Shown: positions 1 through 10,399 of the stretch, piece after piece
How the letters are laid out: the number at the start of each line of letters is the position of its first letter
How positions within the stretch are numbered: the first letter of the stretch is position 1
Source of the DNA: Heterobilharzia americana
Lineage: Eukaryota > Platyhelminthes > Trematoda > Strigeidida > Schistosomatidae
DNA length: 64,000 bases
Reading direction: 5' to 3'
Assembly: GCA_944470555.2 (NCBI GenBank)
Contig: OX104127.1
Coordinates: 53,372,934-53,436,933 of the forward strand
Notes under the pieces: model-generated
Databases searched by the model: none
What the model was told of the DNA's origin: nothing
Seen by the model: only the letters and a program-made list of their open reading frames with translations
Position numbers and translations under genes: made by a program

Positions 1-393
1 TTATGTCTAATGTCTCACAAACTCGAAGATGTACAGGTAAAAACCTACAAGTTGACAGAAGAGGCAAGACAGCAAAGACGGGACTTCAGGTGAATGTAGA
101 GAAGACAGAGGCGGTGAAGATACCCAACCAACAACAGCAACAACAATAACAACAAGCACCATCAACAGGAGAAATTTAAAGGAAGTAGTCTCTTTCACCT
201 ACACATACCTAGGCAGTATCATCTCAACTACAGGCGGCACAGACGAGGACGTCAAAGCCAGGATCGGAAAGACAGCAAGACAGGCATTCATTAACCTGAA
301 ATCAGTGTAGAGATCTACTGCACTGCACTGCACTCCACTCCACTCAGCATAAAGTGTGAACAACATCCCGATTTTCAACACTAATTTGAGTCT
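1..393 (+). mobile_element. RTE-type retrotransposon fragment (RT C-terminal part)
   Basis: This is the sense copy of the region just after the RT catalytic box: MSHKLED, then LTEEA, a CAACAACAG-rich stretch, then YLGSIISTTGGTDED and RQAFINLKSVW, in several frames. It matches the minus-strand copies at 12019-12438 and 26957-27358. It carries the same kind of small insertion after LTEEA that breaks the frame in those copies. It is cut by the window start on the left and ends abruptly at 393 against an opposite-strand copy. Confidence 0.8.
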
Positions 394-1668
394 TCTCTAC
401 GTTCACTTGAAGTCCCGTCTTCGCTGCCCTGCCTTGCCTCTTCTGTCAACTTGTTGATTTTCGCCTGTATATTTTCAAGTTTGTGAGACTTTAAACATAA
501 ATCATCACCTCTGGCTAAGTCTAAATCTTCTAGGGTCTTCCCACCGGTCAAGCAGCATATACTCCTCTTCTTGCTCCTCACAGCTTGTTGCATGATGCAG
601 TCCAGTTGAGTCGACCACAATCAGGAAGATGATCAGTGATAGTAGTTAGCAGCCTTGTCTTACTCTTGTCTTCATTTCAAAGGTGTCACTGAGCTTTCCA
701 TTGTAAATCACTAGGCAGGTAGCCTGATTATATAGAATATAGCTGCTGTTGAATGAGGTTGATAAAGATTTGTGGCACTAAAAGCGTAGTATAGAAGCAG
801 CAGCTGCCTGCCAAATTACTTGCCAGTGGATGCTGTCGAATGCCTTTTGAATGTCGATGAAGTTGAGGTAGAGAGTTGACTGCCATTCTACAGTCTGTTC
901 TATTATGATGCATTGTGTAGCGTTGGAATTTGATCTGCACATGATTTGTTTTTCCTGAAGCCAGCCAGCCAGGTTGTTCGATTGTAATTTTGAATGGAGA
1001 AGAATGTTTAGTCTCTGCAAGATGATGGTGCTTAATATTTTGGTTGGAGTGGACAAGAGGATTATTCCGCGTAAGTTCTTGTTCTTGCAAAAACTTACTT
1101 CTTCCTTGTTTGGGAGTTTGGCAAGGTAACGTTTATTCTCATCAGCAGGTACCTTTCTTTCCTTCCAAACCTTCTGTAATAGTGATGTAAGCGTGTCCGC
1201 TGTTGTGTGCTCGTTGTTGTCGTCTGGGTAACAATATCGGAGTAGATTATTGACTTTCCAGTTGACAGTTGGTAGAGTCCATTCCATTCCATCTGCTTTC
1301 GCAGATTCCTAGCACCTCTAGGCTATACCTTCTCATTTCTTTGGCAATCTGGGCATTCTGCTAGGTTAGAACATTGTTCGGACATTCCTTTTCCCCATTC
1401 TTACTTTTGCTTTCATCGAGATAGAGGAGCACATAGGCTAATTGACTTCCCTAAGGCTTTGACCAACTGGCGTCATTCTGTCTTTCCGATCCCAGCAAAG
1501 AATAAGTTTATTTTATTGTTAACACTTTCTTTGTGCTTTGAAGTTTTTTTTTGGGGATTTGATTGGTTTTCTGGGGTAGAGATGCTAGCCATATGCCCAA
1601 CCTTCTCTCTTTATCCGGACTTAGTACCGGCTAGTAACTAGTGAACTAGTTACCTAGGCGAGGTCGGA
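394..1668 (-). mobile_element. RTE-type retrotransposon, copy A, internally deleted
   Basis: Reading from 1668 down, it has the family's 5' leader (also at 28560-28637 and 49857-49930), a piece of the AP-endonuclease domain (NNLLRYCYPDDNN), then a deletion that joins it in frame to the RT domain. The RT shows LRGIILLSTPTKIL, LYLNFIDIQKAFDSI (first catalytic Asp), a broken VRQGC box, and LARGDD in place of the usual FADD box. Endonuclease plus RT with this tail is typical of the RTE clade (schistosome SR2 is one). It has frameshifts and is not functional. Confidence 0.85.
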
Positions 1669-2261
1669 GAAATAGGTACTAATTCATTAATATTGTCAGT
1701 ATACGGTAGTTATATTCAAAGAAGAAAAATGTGTGAGGTAACAAAGCTGATTTCCGGGTTCATCGGTGGGTAGACAAAATATAATCAACCTTTCATCTAT
1801 GCACAAATGAAAGCTTTTCCAGCTAATAATACGCTGGTTGCGTATGGATCTGTTTGGAACATATATTCCTGCGTTCAGTTATCAGTTCTATGTAGTGTTT
1901 CATTGAGAACACTTGTAAGTCCCAAGCTTTCTTCATCTGAGACACTGCTGAAGGCAGTCAGTTGTGCTGTCGTGTTCATGACTGTTAGCACTACCGAAAT
2001 ACTACTAGCCAGATTGTTTCCTCTCACTCATTACCATTATTTTAGTTGTTTGATGGTAAAACAAGGGAAACTGACTCTCTATGAAAGTAGCATGTTAGGC
2101 TGATCCCAGCTGACCATATATTTTTTTGAAATTGCATCGTATTGGGCATTTTGAGCCTTTGATACATATTTTCAGCCAAAATATCTTGATGTTTAACTTT
2201 GGATGTATCTTGGTGAAACTATGTAGGCTTCACAGTTAGAATCTGTTTGACATAGCACATA
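1669..2261. other. Upstream sequence, no gene seen
   Basis: Non-repeat or old sequence. A 98-codon open frame at 1807-2103 has no splice support, no motif and no relatives in the window, so it is not called as a gene. Confidence 0.5.
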
Positions 2262-2425
2262 GGAACTGTGGCTCATTGGTTCAAAGAGATGAATTTGAAC
2301 CAATAGGTCATGGGTTCCAGCCCCGCCCCACCTCACCGACTGAGATCTAGACAACCAGATAGTGTCATTGTATCTTATGCAATGGGTGTGCCTCACTGCC
2401 TACTGTATCAATATACACAAGGTTG
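2262..2425 (+). repeat. tRNA-derived SINE, family C
   Basis: A tRNA-like head (GTGGCTCATTGGTTCAAAG, then GGGTTCCAGCCCC as a degraded B box) is followed by a conserved body: a cytosine-rich stretch, TAGTGTCATT, then GCCTACTG and ACAAGGTTGTTGAGTG near the end. The same order recurs at 6045, 18265, 42695 and 49005 on the plus strand, and at 8730, 39000 and 47330 on the minus strand. Confidence 0.7.
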
Positions 2426-2924
2426 TTGAGTGCACTTCCGTTTCGATATCACGCATCATGCGTTGGCGATTCTATGCGGTATAACTCCAAATTAATCGTT
2501 CCACCATGAATATGTTTACACTTTGGTTTTACTTCCTAATCGGGGGCATCTTACTACTGTTTAAATGTTTTTATTACACTGTCTGCAGCTAGATGGGTAT
2601 GTATCATCAAGAATGGCAGTGTTTTAGCGTAGAGATTCTTTAGAACGTTTTCATGAAGTAGCTCAGCAAGTAAGTGGTAAATCACTCAAGTTTTAAAGTA
2701 TGTCAGATATAATTCTTAGTATGTATTAAGCAGATGCTTACCTTAACTAGCCATGTTTGCTTAACTAGTAGTTAGGGTTAGGCATTTTTAAAGAACAATG
2801 AAAACAAGATTGGTCATGGTGTTAAAATGACATAAACATGCAAAGAAGTCCAGTGACGGCGTTGGTTGACGGTCAGCCTATATCGTAGACTGACAGAAGT
2901 AGGAAATATAAACCACTAGACTCC
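2426..2924. other. Unassigned AT-rich sequence
   Basis: No open frame with splice sites and no recognised repeat. Confidence 0.4.
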
Positions 2925-3090
2925 GACCCAACGTGGTGGCCACGGAATCTGAAGGCCGTGGGTTCGATCCCTGGAGGGTGGGGTCGTTAATGCGCCCTGC
3001 TGAGGAGTCCTATACTAGGACGAAACAGCTGTCCAGTGCTCCCAGGTTTCCAATGTTTCTCCGATTGATGTTAGTTCATGATAAGAACCA
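2925..3090 (+). repeat. Hammerhead SINE, family B
   Basis: The tRNA-like head has an A-box-like GTGGCCACGG and a B box GGGTTCGATCCC. The 3' half is a hammerhead ribozyme (2994-3039) followed by the shared tail CCCAGGTTTCCAATGTTTCTCC. This is the best-preserved copy of the family; others are at 6600, 6855, 8140, 8345, 8590, 30250, 30615, 36070, 39940, 40255 and 60378. Confidence 0.8.
2994..3039 (+). ncRNA. Hammerhead ribozyme, complete core (SINE family B)
   Basis: Core CTGAGGA (3000-3006); stem II pairs 3007-3011 with 3017-3021 (5 bp, loop 3012-3016); GAAA at 3022-3025; two-pair stem III closing loop AGCT; predicted cleavage after GUC at 3033. Stem I pairs 2994-2999 with 3034-3039, with one mismatch (2996/3037). 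All invariant core residues are present. The short stem III is typical of metazoan SINE hammerheads, which are thought to act poorly as monomers and better as dimers. Confidence 0.8.
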
Positions 3091-3119
3091 AGCTGAAATA
3101 CGAAGAAATGTCTGTTTGT

Positions 3120-3720
3120 TTGTATCCTATTGCGCGGTTGTGAGACATGACCGTTAAAAGTAAAAGACATAAAGTTGTTGCAGGGTTTTGATCATCAGTG
3201 TTTTCATAGCTTTCCTCGCGTTTGATGGAATCACTGTGTAAGCAATATTGAGGTCAGCGGAAGCGTACTAAGGAAGACATGGAGGTTGACCGATATGGTT
3301 ATGAACTTTCGTCGACTGAGATGGTGTGAATATGTGTTGTGCATGCTGAACCACCACGTGGGTACTCCGACGTGGCATCCTAAGGGATTAGGTTGAAGAG
3401 GGTACCAGTGAACGAAGTCCCTGACTGGTAACTTGAGTCATGTAGGGTGGTGTAGACTACCTAGCTGAGGTCTCCAAGATGAAAGGAATCAGTCGCTGAG
3501 GGCTCTTAGTGAAATGGCTGGAAATTGGTCACGATGGCGTTGATATATCCTTTATTTTTCGTCTTCTTCTAGTCTCACACAACTTTGTATACTTTGATAT
3601 CATTCTTTTCCTGTCCACTTGTTCTTTATGTGTTATACTATAAAGTATGGCAACTCGAACCGATGACATTGTGTACGAGATTCCACGTTGATTTTGTCTG
3701 TCTGTCTCTTTGTCCTACTG
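3120..3720 (+). mobile_element. Non-LTR retrotransposon 3' part (family 2), decayed
   Basis: Family 2 is the recurring reverse-transcriptase C-terminal tail best read at 16443-16658 (CDHRCLHSIRR, then LHQLRWLGHVLRMPSHR) with its 3' untranslated region. Here the same order of blocks is seen at the nucleotide level, with stops and frameshifts throughout. Confidence 0.7.
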
Positions 3721-4194
3721 ACTGGAAACTGTCACCAGGTTACTGGCAATAAATGAGTGTTAGCCCTCGAACACACTTGAAAACTGTTATGTTAGGAGTA
3801 GTTTGATACACATTTAGCCTCTGTCTTTAGACTCAATATGTATGGTTGTTATTTTGTGTATCTTTTCGCCGTTTTATTCCTCTTATTTATTCTCAAAAAA
3901 GCAAAGTGAACTTTGATACAATTACCTTGATTCTGATAGCTTTTTCAAATTATTCGGTGTAGAGATTTGCGTTACATTTGCTCCCGTAGGTTCTAAGCAG
4001 TTGATGAAAGTTTCAAAGAACGAAACTTCATTTTATTGTTTTCATCCTTTTTTTGTTGATAACAGAGAATGAAATCTAATCATAAAATAGAATTATATTT
4101 CAATACACACAGAATACTATTTTCTTCCTTACTTGTAGACTGAAATTCCTATATTGCCTTTATTTGTAACACAGATAAATGGTTGCAAGCTTTT
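3721..4194. other. Unassigned sequence
   Basis: No gene or recognised repeat seen. Confidence 0.4.
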
Positions 4195-4770
4195 TATTAC
4201 AGGTCTCTTCATAGCACTGCTCATTTTTGGTGGAATCACTATGGGAGCAATGTAGAAGTCAGACAAAAAGTACTAGGCAAGGAAGGCAAGTCAGTCGACA
4301 GGGTCGCGAACCTTCGTTGACTAAGATGGCTTTGACATGTGTTGTGTATGCCGGGCCACCATCTGCCTCGACGTGTGATGCTAGGGAAAGTTCGATTAGG
4401 TTGAGAGAAGGCTTAGAGTGGCCATACTAAGACGTGCCATCATTGAATGAAGTCCTTGACTGTTGGTCTGAGTTGTGTAGGGTGGTGTAGACTACTTGAT
4501 TGGAGTCCATCAAACGATAGGTGACATGGCTGAAAGTCGATGACAGTTATACAGATGTGTTCATACCTTCCTATCTTGTAAGTTTTGAGTGTTTATGATA
4601 ACCTCCATTTTAAATTCTCTCTCCTTTCATTTACCATTGTCTGCTTTGATATTCTTCTCTTCTGTGCACTTTTTCTTTTGTATGCGATTGTGACGTGTAG
4701 CAGTTTGAGTTAATGGACTTTTGTGTGGGGTTCTACGTTGATTCTGTGTATTTGTCTGTTGTAATACAGA
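4195..4770 (+). mobile_element. Non-LTR retrotransposon 3' part (family 2), decayed
   Basis: Second copy of the same tail. The segment corresponding to LRWLGHVLRMP is around 4315-4370, and the 3' untranslated part runs to about 4770. An open frame at 4227-4430 is a broken reading of this tail. Confidence 0.7.
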
Positions 4771-4924
4771 TTATATGAAGGTTGATTGAATTACTACTTG
4801 TTGATATACTTGTAATTCTCCATTGTTATACTGGATCGAATTATTCAACTTCTATAGGCCATACGGGTTCCTATGTGAATGCCTCAATATTGCCTGAATA
4901 TTTATTATAATAATTTACTTGGTT

Positions 4925-5055
4925 GTGGCTAGCAGAGAGAGGAATCTAGGACAAGCGTTTCACCATAGTAGGAAAAAAACCACTCATTGAGGTGCAGGGA
5001 CATCTAACTGACATGTCCGGAATAAGACAAAACGTGCATTCTGCTAACTACAGTA
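4925..5055 (+). repeat. S-alpha-like hammerhead SINE (family A), degenerate
   Basis: The terminal parts of the family are recognisable, but the ribozyme is dead: CTGACAT replaces the CTGACGA core and AAAA replaces GAAA. Confidence 0.6.
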
Positions 5056-5300
5056 AACAGGAGTTTTTTTTTTCTCGGTATATAATGCTTTTATTCACTA
5101 TCTAATTGGAGTTTTATCCTTTAGACTCACACTCACATCATACACTTTTTTTGCATAGATTATAAAAGATTGATTCATCAAGTGAAATATGAATTTGTTT
5201 CTAATTGGAATTTAATCAACATTTTTTTAATGATACCTTGTTGACTTTAATGTTTGTCAATCAGTGGAACAGCATTATTCTTGGTAAAAATACCATAATA

Positions 5301-5418
<118 letters not shown>

Positions 5419-5616
5419 CTTGTTGATAGACAGATTAGAAAAGATCTTGTTGCGACAACCCAACTATTCTCCTTCTCTCTGGAATGTAATGACTTTTTAT
5501 TGAATACCCAACATGTGTTCTAATCATGGTATTTCTTTTGTGATTATAAGGCATGTTTAAGCATTAAAAATAAGTCAGGAGGTTTTGTAATGAAATCACT
5601 CACTCACTCTCTCTTC

Positions 5617-5617
<1 letters not shown>

Positions 5618-5676
<59 letters not shown>
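5618..5676. repeat. (TA)n microsatellite
   Basis: About 29 perfect TA units, 200 bases after the previous run. Confidence 0.99.
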
Positions 5677-5679
<3 letters not shown>

Positions 5680-6044
5680 GGCTACTGACTCACTACATGC
5701 TACGTGATCTTGTGAAAATCAATCCTTTAATTGCATAACATTAGTATAGTAGTATTGACTTGTTTAATAATCAAGATAATAGAAACGATTTCTAACTCAG
5801 ATTGAGGATGATAATTGTCTCCAAGCTTTAAGGTTTGTTTATGAACGTTTCATCACGAGACTAGATTGGATAAATGCAAATACACCAGAGAATTAAACAT
5901 ATTGCAGTTTTACAGAAAGTGAATTTCATGCTATATTTATCAGTATTTTAAAAAAAATGATCGTATAATTTTAACGAAACTTACTGATAACAAAATTGTT
6001 GTAGGATACACTTGTAGGCTTCATGTTGTTATTAATTTCGTGGA
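5677..6044. other. Unassigned AT-rich sequence
   Basis: No gene or recognised repeat seen. Confidence 0.4.
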
Positions 6045-6210
6045 GTTATGAGTCATTGGTTTAAAACAGTTAACTTTCAACCAGTAAGTCATGGGTTCGA
6101 ACCCCGAGGCTCCAAATAGTAGTGTCATTAGTCCTTCTACAATATCCGGCTGGCTCATTGCTTACTGCATGAATGTCCACAAGACAACTAAGTAGTTGTG
6201 CTTATTTCTC
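6045..6210 (+). repeat. tRNA-derived SINE, family C
   Basis: tRNA-like head with a good B box (GGGTTCGAACCCC) followed by the family body (TAGTGTCATTAGTCCTTCT, then GCTTACTGCATGAATGT and the ACAAGACAACT end). Confidence 0.75.
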
Positions 6211-6599
6211 TTCTCACATGTGGTTCACCTTATTAATTGAAATGATGAAAGAATTTTTAGTGAATAAAAGTTTTTTAAAATATTTAGGATAGGTAAAGCT
6301 CCAATTCGTGACATAAAACGTAACTTGTAGCTGATTTTACTGAGTTATGCTGTGTGTGTGTGTTTATAGCACGTCCACCCGTAGAGTTCAATCCAGTTAA
6401 TCTTCGTCTTTGATAGTTATTCCTTTGTGAAATTAACATTTGACCAGTTTTTATGGCCACTAGAAGATGTATTCTACAAAAGTAACATTACTCAACACTT
6501 GCCCATGCTCAGGTTTATACATGAAATGAAAAATTGGTTTATGGTAGATGAGAGTTTTGTTTTGTAAATACACCTGTAACTTAGATGTAGTATTCATTA

Positions 6600-6715
6600 T
6601 GGACTGACATCAGTTGAGGAACCATTGAAAATCCGGGAACACTAGACAGCTGTTTCGTCTTAGTTTTGGACTGCTCAGCAGTACGGACTCACGACCCAGC
6701 TAGGGATGTTTCCAA
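6600..6715 (-). repeat. Hammerhead SINE, family B, dead ribozyme
   Basis: Inverted copy. The ribozyme region (6641-6687) keeps GAAA and the GUC cleavage triplet, but the core reads CTGAGCA. The catalytic G8 is replaced by C, so it should not cleave. Confidence 0.75.
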
Positions 6716-6854
6716 ATGTATATCACGAAGTTCTAATGAGAAGCCACGATCTGTAGGGTTAACAAGTTGGAAGTGAAGCGGATGCCAATCGAAGACCTTG
6801 GGTGATAGTCGTGCTACATTGTGAATTGACAAAAGTTGGAAATTGTGAACCATT

Positions 6855-7045
6855 AAAAACCGACCCAGTGGCTGAATGGTCAATGTGTTCGCCGTGAAAC
6901 CTGAAGGTTTTGAGTTCTATCCCTAGCCGAGTCGTGGGTACGTACTCCTGAGGAGTCCCATACCAGGATAAAACAGCTGTCCAGTGCTCCCAGATTTTCA
7001 ATGGTTCTCCAATTGATGTCAGTCTAAATTAAAAAAAATCCCCAT
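6855..7045 (+). repeat. Hammerhead SINE, family B, dead ribozyme
   Basis: Plus-strand copy ending 67 bases before exon 1 of the host gene. The core CTGAGGA is present (6948-6954), but the GAAA box reads AAAA (G12 lost). It forms an inverted pair with the copy at 6600-6715. Confidence 0.75.
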
Positions 7046-7112
7046 TCATCTCAAAAATACACCTGTAACTGTTTATTTTTACTATCTTTGTTATTTCTTT
7101 TATGAATTAAAG

Positions 7113-7371
7113 TCGAATGATCATGGATAAAATTGATCAGTTGAATGAAGCGCATGCACTGTTTACCGATTGGATTAATAAACTATCCTCAGCGGAGTTT
7201 GTAAATAACCTATTCGGTCCAACTATTATTCATACTACTGATGAAACGAATCATATTTATCAACAAATTCTTCCATCTGAATCAAGTTATACTGTACAGG
7301 ATAGTAATTTATTACAAGATTTACAAAATGATGGAGAGCTATTGTTCTGTCAACTTCAATCATGTGCTCTA
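7113..7371 (+). CDS. Host gene, first visible coding exon
   Basis: An 85-codon frame runs from ATG 7117 to a strong GTAAGT donor at 7372, ending in phase 0. The residues are mixed and mostly helical-looking (for example DQLNEAHALFTDWINKL), unlike the repeat-derived frames around it. An in-frame TAA at 7108-7110 and an AG at 7111-7112 leave two readings: an internal exon beginning at 7113 with one base of a split codon, or the true start at ATG 7117 (a second ATG is at 7123). The pyrimidine tract upstream is only moderate. The frame joins exon 2 without a shift. Product not recognised; a short helical region like those of cytoskeletal proteins is possible but unproven. Confidence 0.75.
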
Positions 7372-7479
7372 GTAAGTTTTTTTTTTTTTCGCTTTGCCTT
7401 TTGTACAATTAATTAATTCATAGAAATTGATCCATACAAGACTGTAGATAAAGTTTTTTAGATTGGTTTCAACTATCCT

Positions 7480-7985
7480 GACTATGTTATCAAGCGAGAT
7501 GGCTGAGATATGTGTTATGCATGTTTAGTCACCGTCTACCTCATCATGCGATGTTGGCTAAAGTAGGTTCAGGCTAGAAAAGCACTCGAGTCTGCTAGAC
7601 TAAAAACATAGCATCGTTATAGGAAGTATTTGACTGTTCGTTTGAACCTATATAGGGAGATTCAGACTAACCGATTAGTGGTCTACATGACTACAGGAAC
7701 CAGTGATTGAAGACTGTTAGTGATATGACTCAGAATCGACATCAGTAGCATAGATGTATCCACACTCTTTCTTCATTTTAATTTTGATAATAAACTGAGC
7801 ATTTTCTCACTCCTCCTCCCTTTCTTTGTGGTTTATATCGCTTTTGATCGACTTTTCTTTCTTTCTTCATCTTTCATTTTATTGCTTTGTCGCCTGATGT
7901 ACTCATATGATAAGGTGTGGCAACTGGGATCACTGTAATCGAATGTATAGTATTGCAGTGGTTTTACAGTTATGGAACCTGTTTG
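7480..7985 (+). mobile_element. Non-LTR retrotransposon 3' part (family 2), decayed
   Basis: Begins in the GHVLRMP segment (AGATGGCTGAGATATGTGTT) and runs through the 3' untranslated region, which closely resembles 16700-17000. It lies about 110 bases inside intron 1. Confidence 0.7.
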
Positions 7986-8139
7986 AGTCTGTGTAAGTGA
8001 ACATTAACTATCTAATAATTGTAAGCGTTGTATACAAATAGAACCAATGAAATATTAACGGAATCTAGCTTTTCGACTTGGTTCACTCGTAAATTTTCAC
8101 TAGTTAATTACTGAAGTAAAAAGAAGTAAAGTTTATCAC

Positions 8140-8270
8140 ACAGAATGAGAAACCTGAAGATTTTGCGTTCGATTCCTGATGAGATGATCGGTCCTGCACT
8201 GCTGAAGATTCCTGTATTGGGACGAAACAGCTGTCCACTGTTTGCTCCCAGGCAAACTGATTTCAGTCCG
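8140..8270 (+). repeat. Hammerhead SINE, family B
   Basis: The head is shortened. The core CTGAAGA (8202-8208), GAAA and GUC are kept. Stem I pairs poorly (CACTG on both sides) and stem II has a U-C mismatch at its base, so activity is doubtful. Confidence 0.65.
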
Positions 8271-8344
8271 TTGATTAATACCTAACGAAGGATTATGCTG
8301 TTGTATTTTGAGGTTAACAAAGTTTTTATTTTTAAGGCAGCATT

Positions 8345-8530
8345 CATTACCAGCTGACACCAGTAGGAGAACAATTAAAAACCTAGAATCACTAAACAGA
8401 TGTTTCGTCTGAGTATAAGACTCTTCAGCGGTACGCACCCATGACTCCACCATGGATCGAACTCAGGACCTCCAGGTTCATGGTGAACGCGTTGGGTCAG
8501 AGTTAAGTGGTCCACACTTCCCTACTTTTG
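8345..8530 (-). repeat. Hammerhead SINE, family B
   Basis: Nearly full length, with a tRNA-like head at the right end (B box complement of GATCGAACTC) and the ribozyme at 8391-8436. Confidence 0.7.
8391..8436 (-). ncRNA. Hammerhead ribozyme, complete core, weakened stem I (family B)
   Basis: Minus strand: CTGAAGA core, a well-paired stem II (GTCT with AGAC), GAAA, two-pair stem III and cleavage triplet GUU. Stem I has a mismatch near the active site. The core is complete; activity is uncertain. Confidence 0.6.
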
Positions 8531-8589
8531 TCAACTCGCAATATAGGTTGACCAACATCCAATGTTTTCAGTCTGCATCCACTTCACTT

Positions 8590-8715
8590 CCAGAAAGTCC
8601 TGAGTTTGATCCCTGACAGAGTCGTGGGTGCGTACTGCTAAGGAGTCCCATACTAGGACTAAACAGCCACCTAGTACTCTCCAGTTTCCGACTGTGTCAG
8701 TCCATGATGACGCTA
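8590..8715 (+). repeat. Hammerhead SINE, family B, dead ribozyme
   Basis: The core reads CTAAGGA (G5 lost), the GAAA box is preceded by T in place of its G, and the cleavage side is rearranged. Confidence 0.7.
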
Positions 8716-8729
8716 CGTAATCAGCCACC

Positions 8730-8890
8730 TTTTCTACGCTCGTACAGTAGGCAATGAGCCATACCTATTGTGTGAGAGCTAGTAATACCACCTGGCTGCC
8801 TAAACCTCGGTAGGTGAGCGGGGTTCGATCCTTTTACCCACTGGTTAATAGACATCTCCCCAAACTACTGAGCGACAACTTCATAGTTCA
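8730..8890 (-). repeat. tRNA-derived SINE, family C
   Basis: Inverted copy: the family end GTAGGCAATGAGCC is at the left and the B-box complement GGGGTTCGATCC is near 8820. Confidence 0.65.
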
Positions 8891-9052
8891 TAATGAATAC
8901 TACCTTTAAAAAGATTATGTTATTGTCGATGGGATACACTGAATATTCTTTTTATCTTTGATTTTAATTATGACGCATATCTGAAACTCTAGAAATATTA
9001 AAACTGTCTGGTTTAAATTAGTTTAGTATTGTTATTATATTATTATTGCTGC

Positions 9053-9100
<48 letters not shown>

Positions 9101-9469
9101 ATAATGGACTGTAAGCAGCTTTGGTCGGCGAAAAGTTATCTGAATAAAAAGCTATGACCTTCACAACGAAATCAATCTTATTCACTCTGAAATGAGATAG
9201 TCATAAAGCGAAAATAAATGAAAAAAATTTATTTTGAGGATGATTTTTTGGCTATTAAATTATATAAGCTTTAAACTTCACATGAAAAGAATGTGGAAAA
9301 CATATTGTTAAGAAGTTTCGCACTGAAGTATGAAAAATCTCCCCTATTCAATGTTTTTTTCAGCTAGTTACATAAAAGGAGCGTTGACGGTTGATAATAA
9401 ACTTTGAAGTTGAAATGTCAGTTGGATGGGGGGGCGGGGGTGGGATCGGTAGGGAAACTGTGTTTCGCC
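8891..9469. other. Unassigned sequence with (ATT)n run
   Basis: Contains an (ATT)n microsatellite at about 9053-9098. The frame opening at 9391 has an oligo-G/Gly stretch and then reads into family 2 sequence, so it is not a gene. Confidence 0.5.
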
Positions 9470-9730
9470 AAGGTTTCGTACTTGTTAGGATTCATCAGCA
9501 TGACGTATGTACAACCTTTACGGGATTAATGTCTTATCTGAGAATATTCGCACTAACTATTATCTTCAGATTGCTTATTCTATCATACAACTTTGTCTAC
9601 TTTTTCTTTATATGCTACTGTGAAATGTGGCAGATTGAACTGATGCACTTGTATGGGAGGTTCTACGTTGATTTCATCTGTCCTCATCAGAGACTCGAAG
9701 TCGCTGTTTCACTCAGTGCTGCAGTTAGAG
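9470..9730 (+). mobile_element. Non-LTR retrotransposon 3' untranslated fragment (family 2)
   Basis: Matches the end of other copies: GAATATTCGCACTAACTAT, CTTTGTCTACTTT, and GGTTCTACGTTGATTT near the end. No coding part is kept. Confidence 0.6.
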
Positions 9731-10026
9731 ATGTGACCACTGAGCTATTTCGGCTATGACTGACCTTCTGTAAGGAGGAATTAGATACACTGAGTGGTGA
9801 CTAGAGCATAACCACTTTTATGTTGTCTAGTTGTGATATCTAACCTAATTCTATCGATCAGTAATAAGTGACAGTGTTACACTTGGTGAGTGTCATATAT
9901 GAATAAAGCATGATAGATCTATTTCTCGTGACTAAATCTTCTCATACTTCCTATAAACAGTAGATAATCTATTCCTTATGGCACGTGTGACATTTTTTCA
10001 ACATATCAGTACATATATACTCTCTG

Positions 10027-10028
<2 letters not shown>

Positions 10029-10057
<29 letters not shown>
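10029..10057. repeat. (TA)n microsatellite
   Basis: About 14 perfect TA units. Confidence 0.95.
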
Positions 10058-10059
<2 letters not shown>

Positions 10060-10132
10060 TTTCTAGAACAGGTTTATTGGATAATAAGCTGAAGTAGAGT
10101 GGATTTATGCAACGAAATTAAATAACAATGAT

Positions 10133-10345
10133 GGATACCGGCTAGCAGTAGAATCCAAGATGCGCATTTCGTCCTATTTAGGACTCGTCAGCTGGACGTA
10201 CCTGCTCCCCAGTGAGTGATATTGTTCGCACCGGGATTCAGACTTGGGAGCGATCGCTTCAAACTCCAAAAGGTTGTCCACTACACCACAGAGCCACGAT
10301 AGCCACTTCTTGTACGATGGATATAGTTCTAGTGTTACTGCTTGT
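10133..10345 (-). repeat. S-alpha-like hammerhead SINE (family A), inverted arm
   Basis: Minus-strand copy. The tRNA-like head (TGGCTCTGTGGTGTAGTGGA, B box degraded to TCTGAATCCC) lies at the right and the hammerhead at the left. It forms a long inverted repeat with 10400-10640, separated by a short spacer that reads TTGATCGGTC in the middle. Confidence 0.85.
10152..10198 (-). ncRNA. Hammerhead ribozyme, complete core (S-alpha type)
   Basis: Minus strand: stem I GTCCAG with TTGGAT (pairs and G-U wobbles); core CTGACGA; stem II G(T)CCTAAATAGGAC; GAAA; two-pair stem III with loop GCGC; cleavage triplet AUC. This is the arrangement known for the schistosome S-alpha hammerhead. Confidence 0.85.
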
Positions 10346-10399
10346 ATTACACCGCCGTTGATTGGACCGAATTGATCGGTCTTTGTTGGCATATGGGCT

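Noticed and set aside
1..1668. Twin-priming inversion of one RTE insertion
   Set aside because: The pieces converge at their 3' sides and overlap in content; twin priming gives diverging, non-overlapping pieces.
9391..9759. 122-codon frame as a gene
   Set aside because: A G-rich start followed by the untranslated end of a family 2 retrotransposon; no splice sites, no motif.
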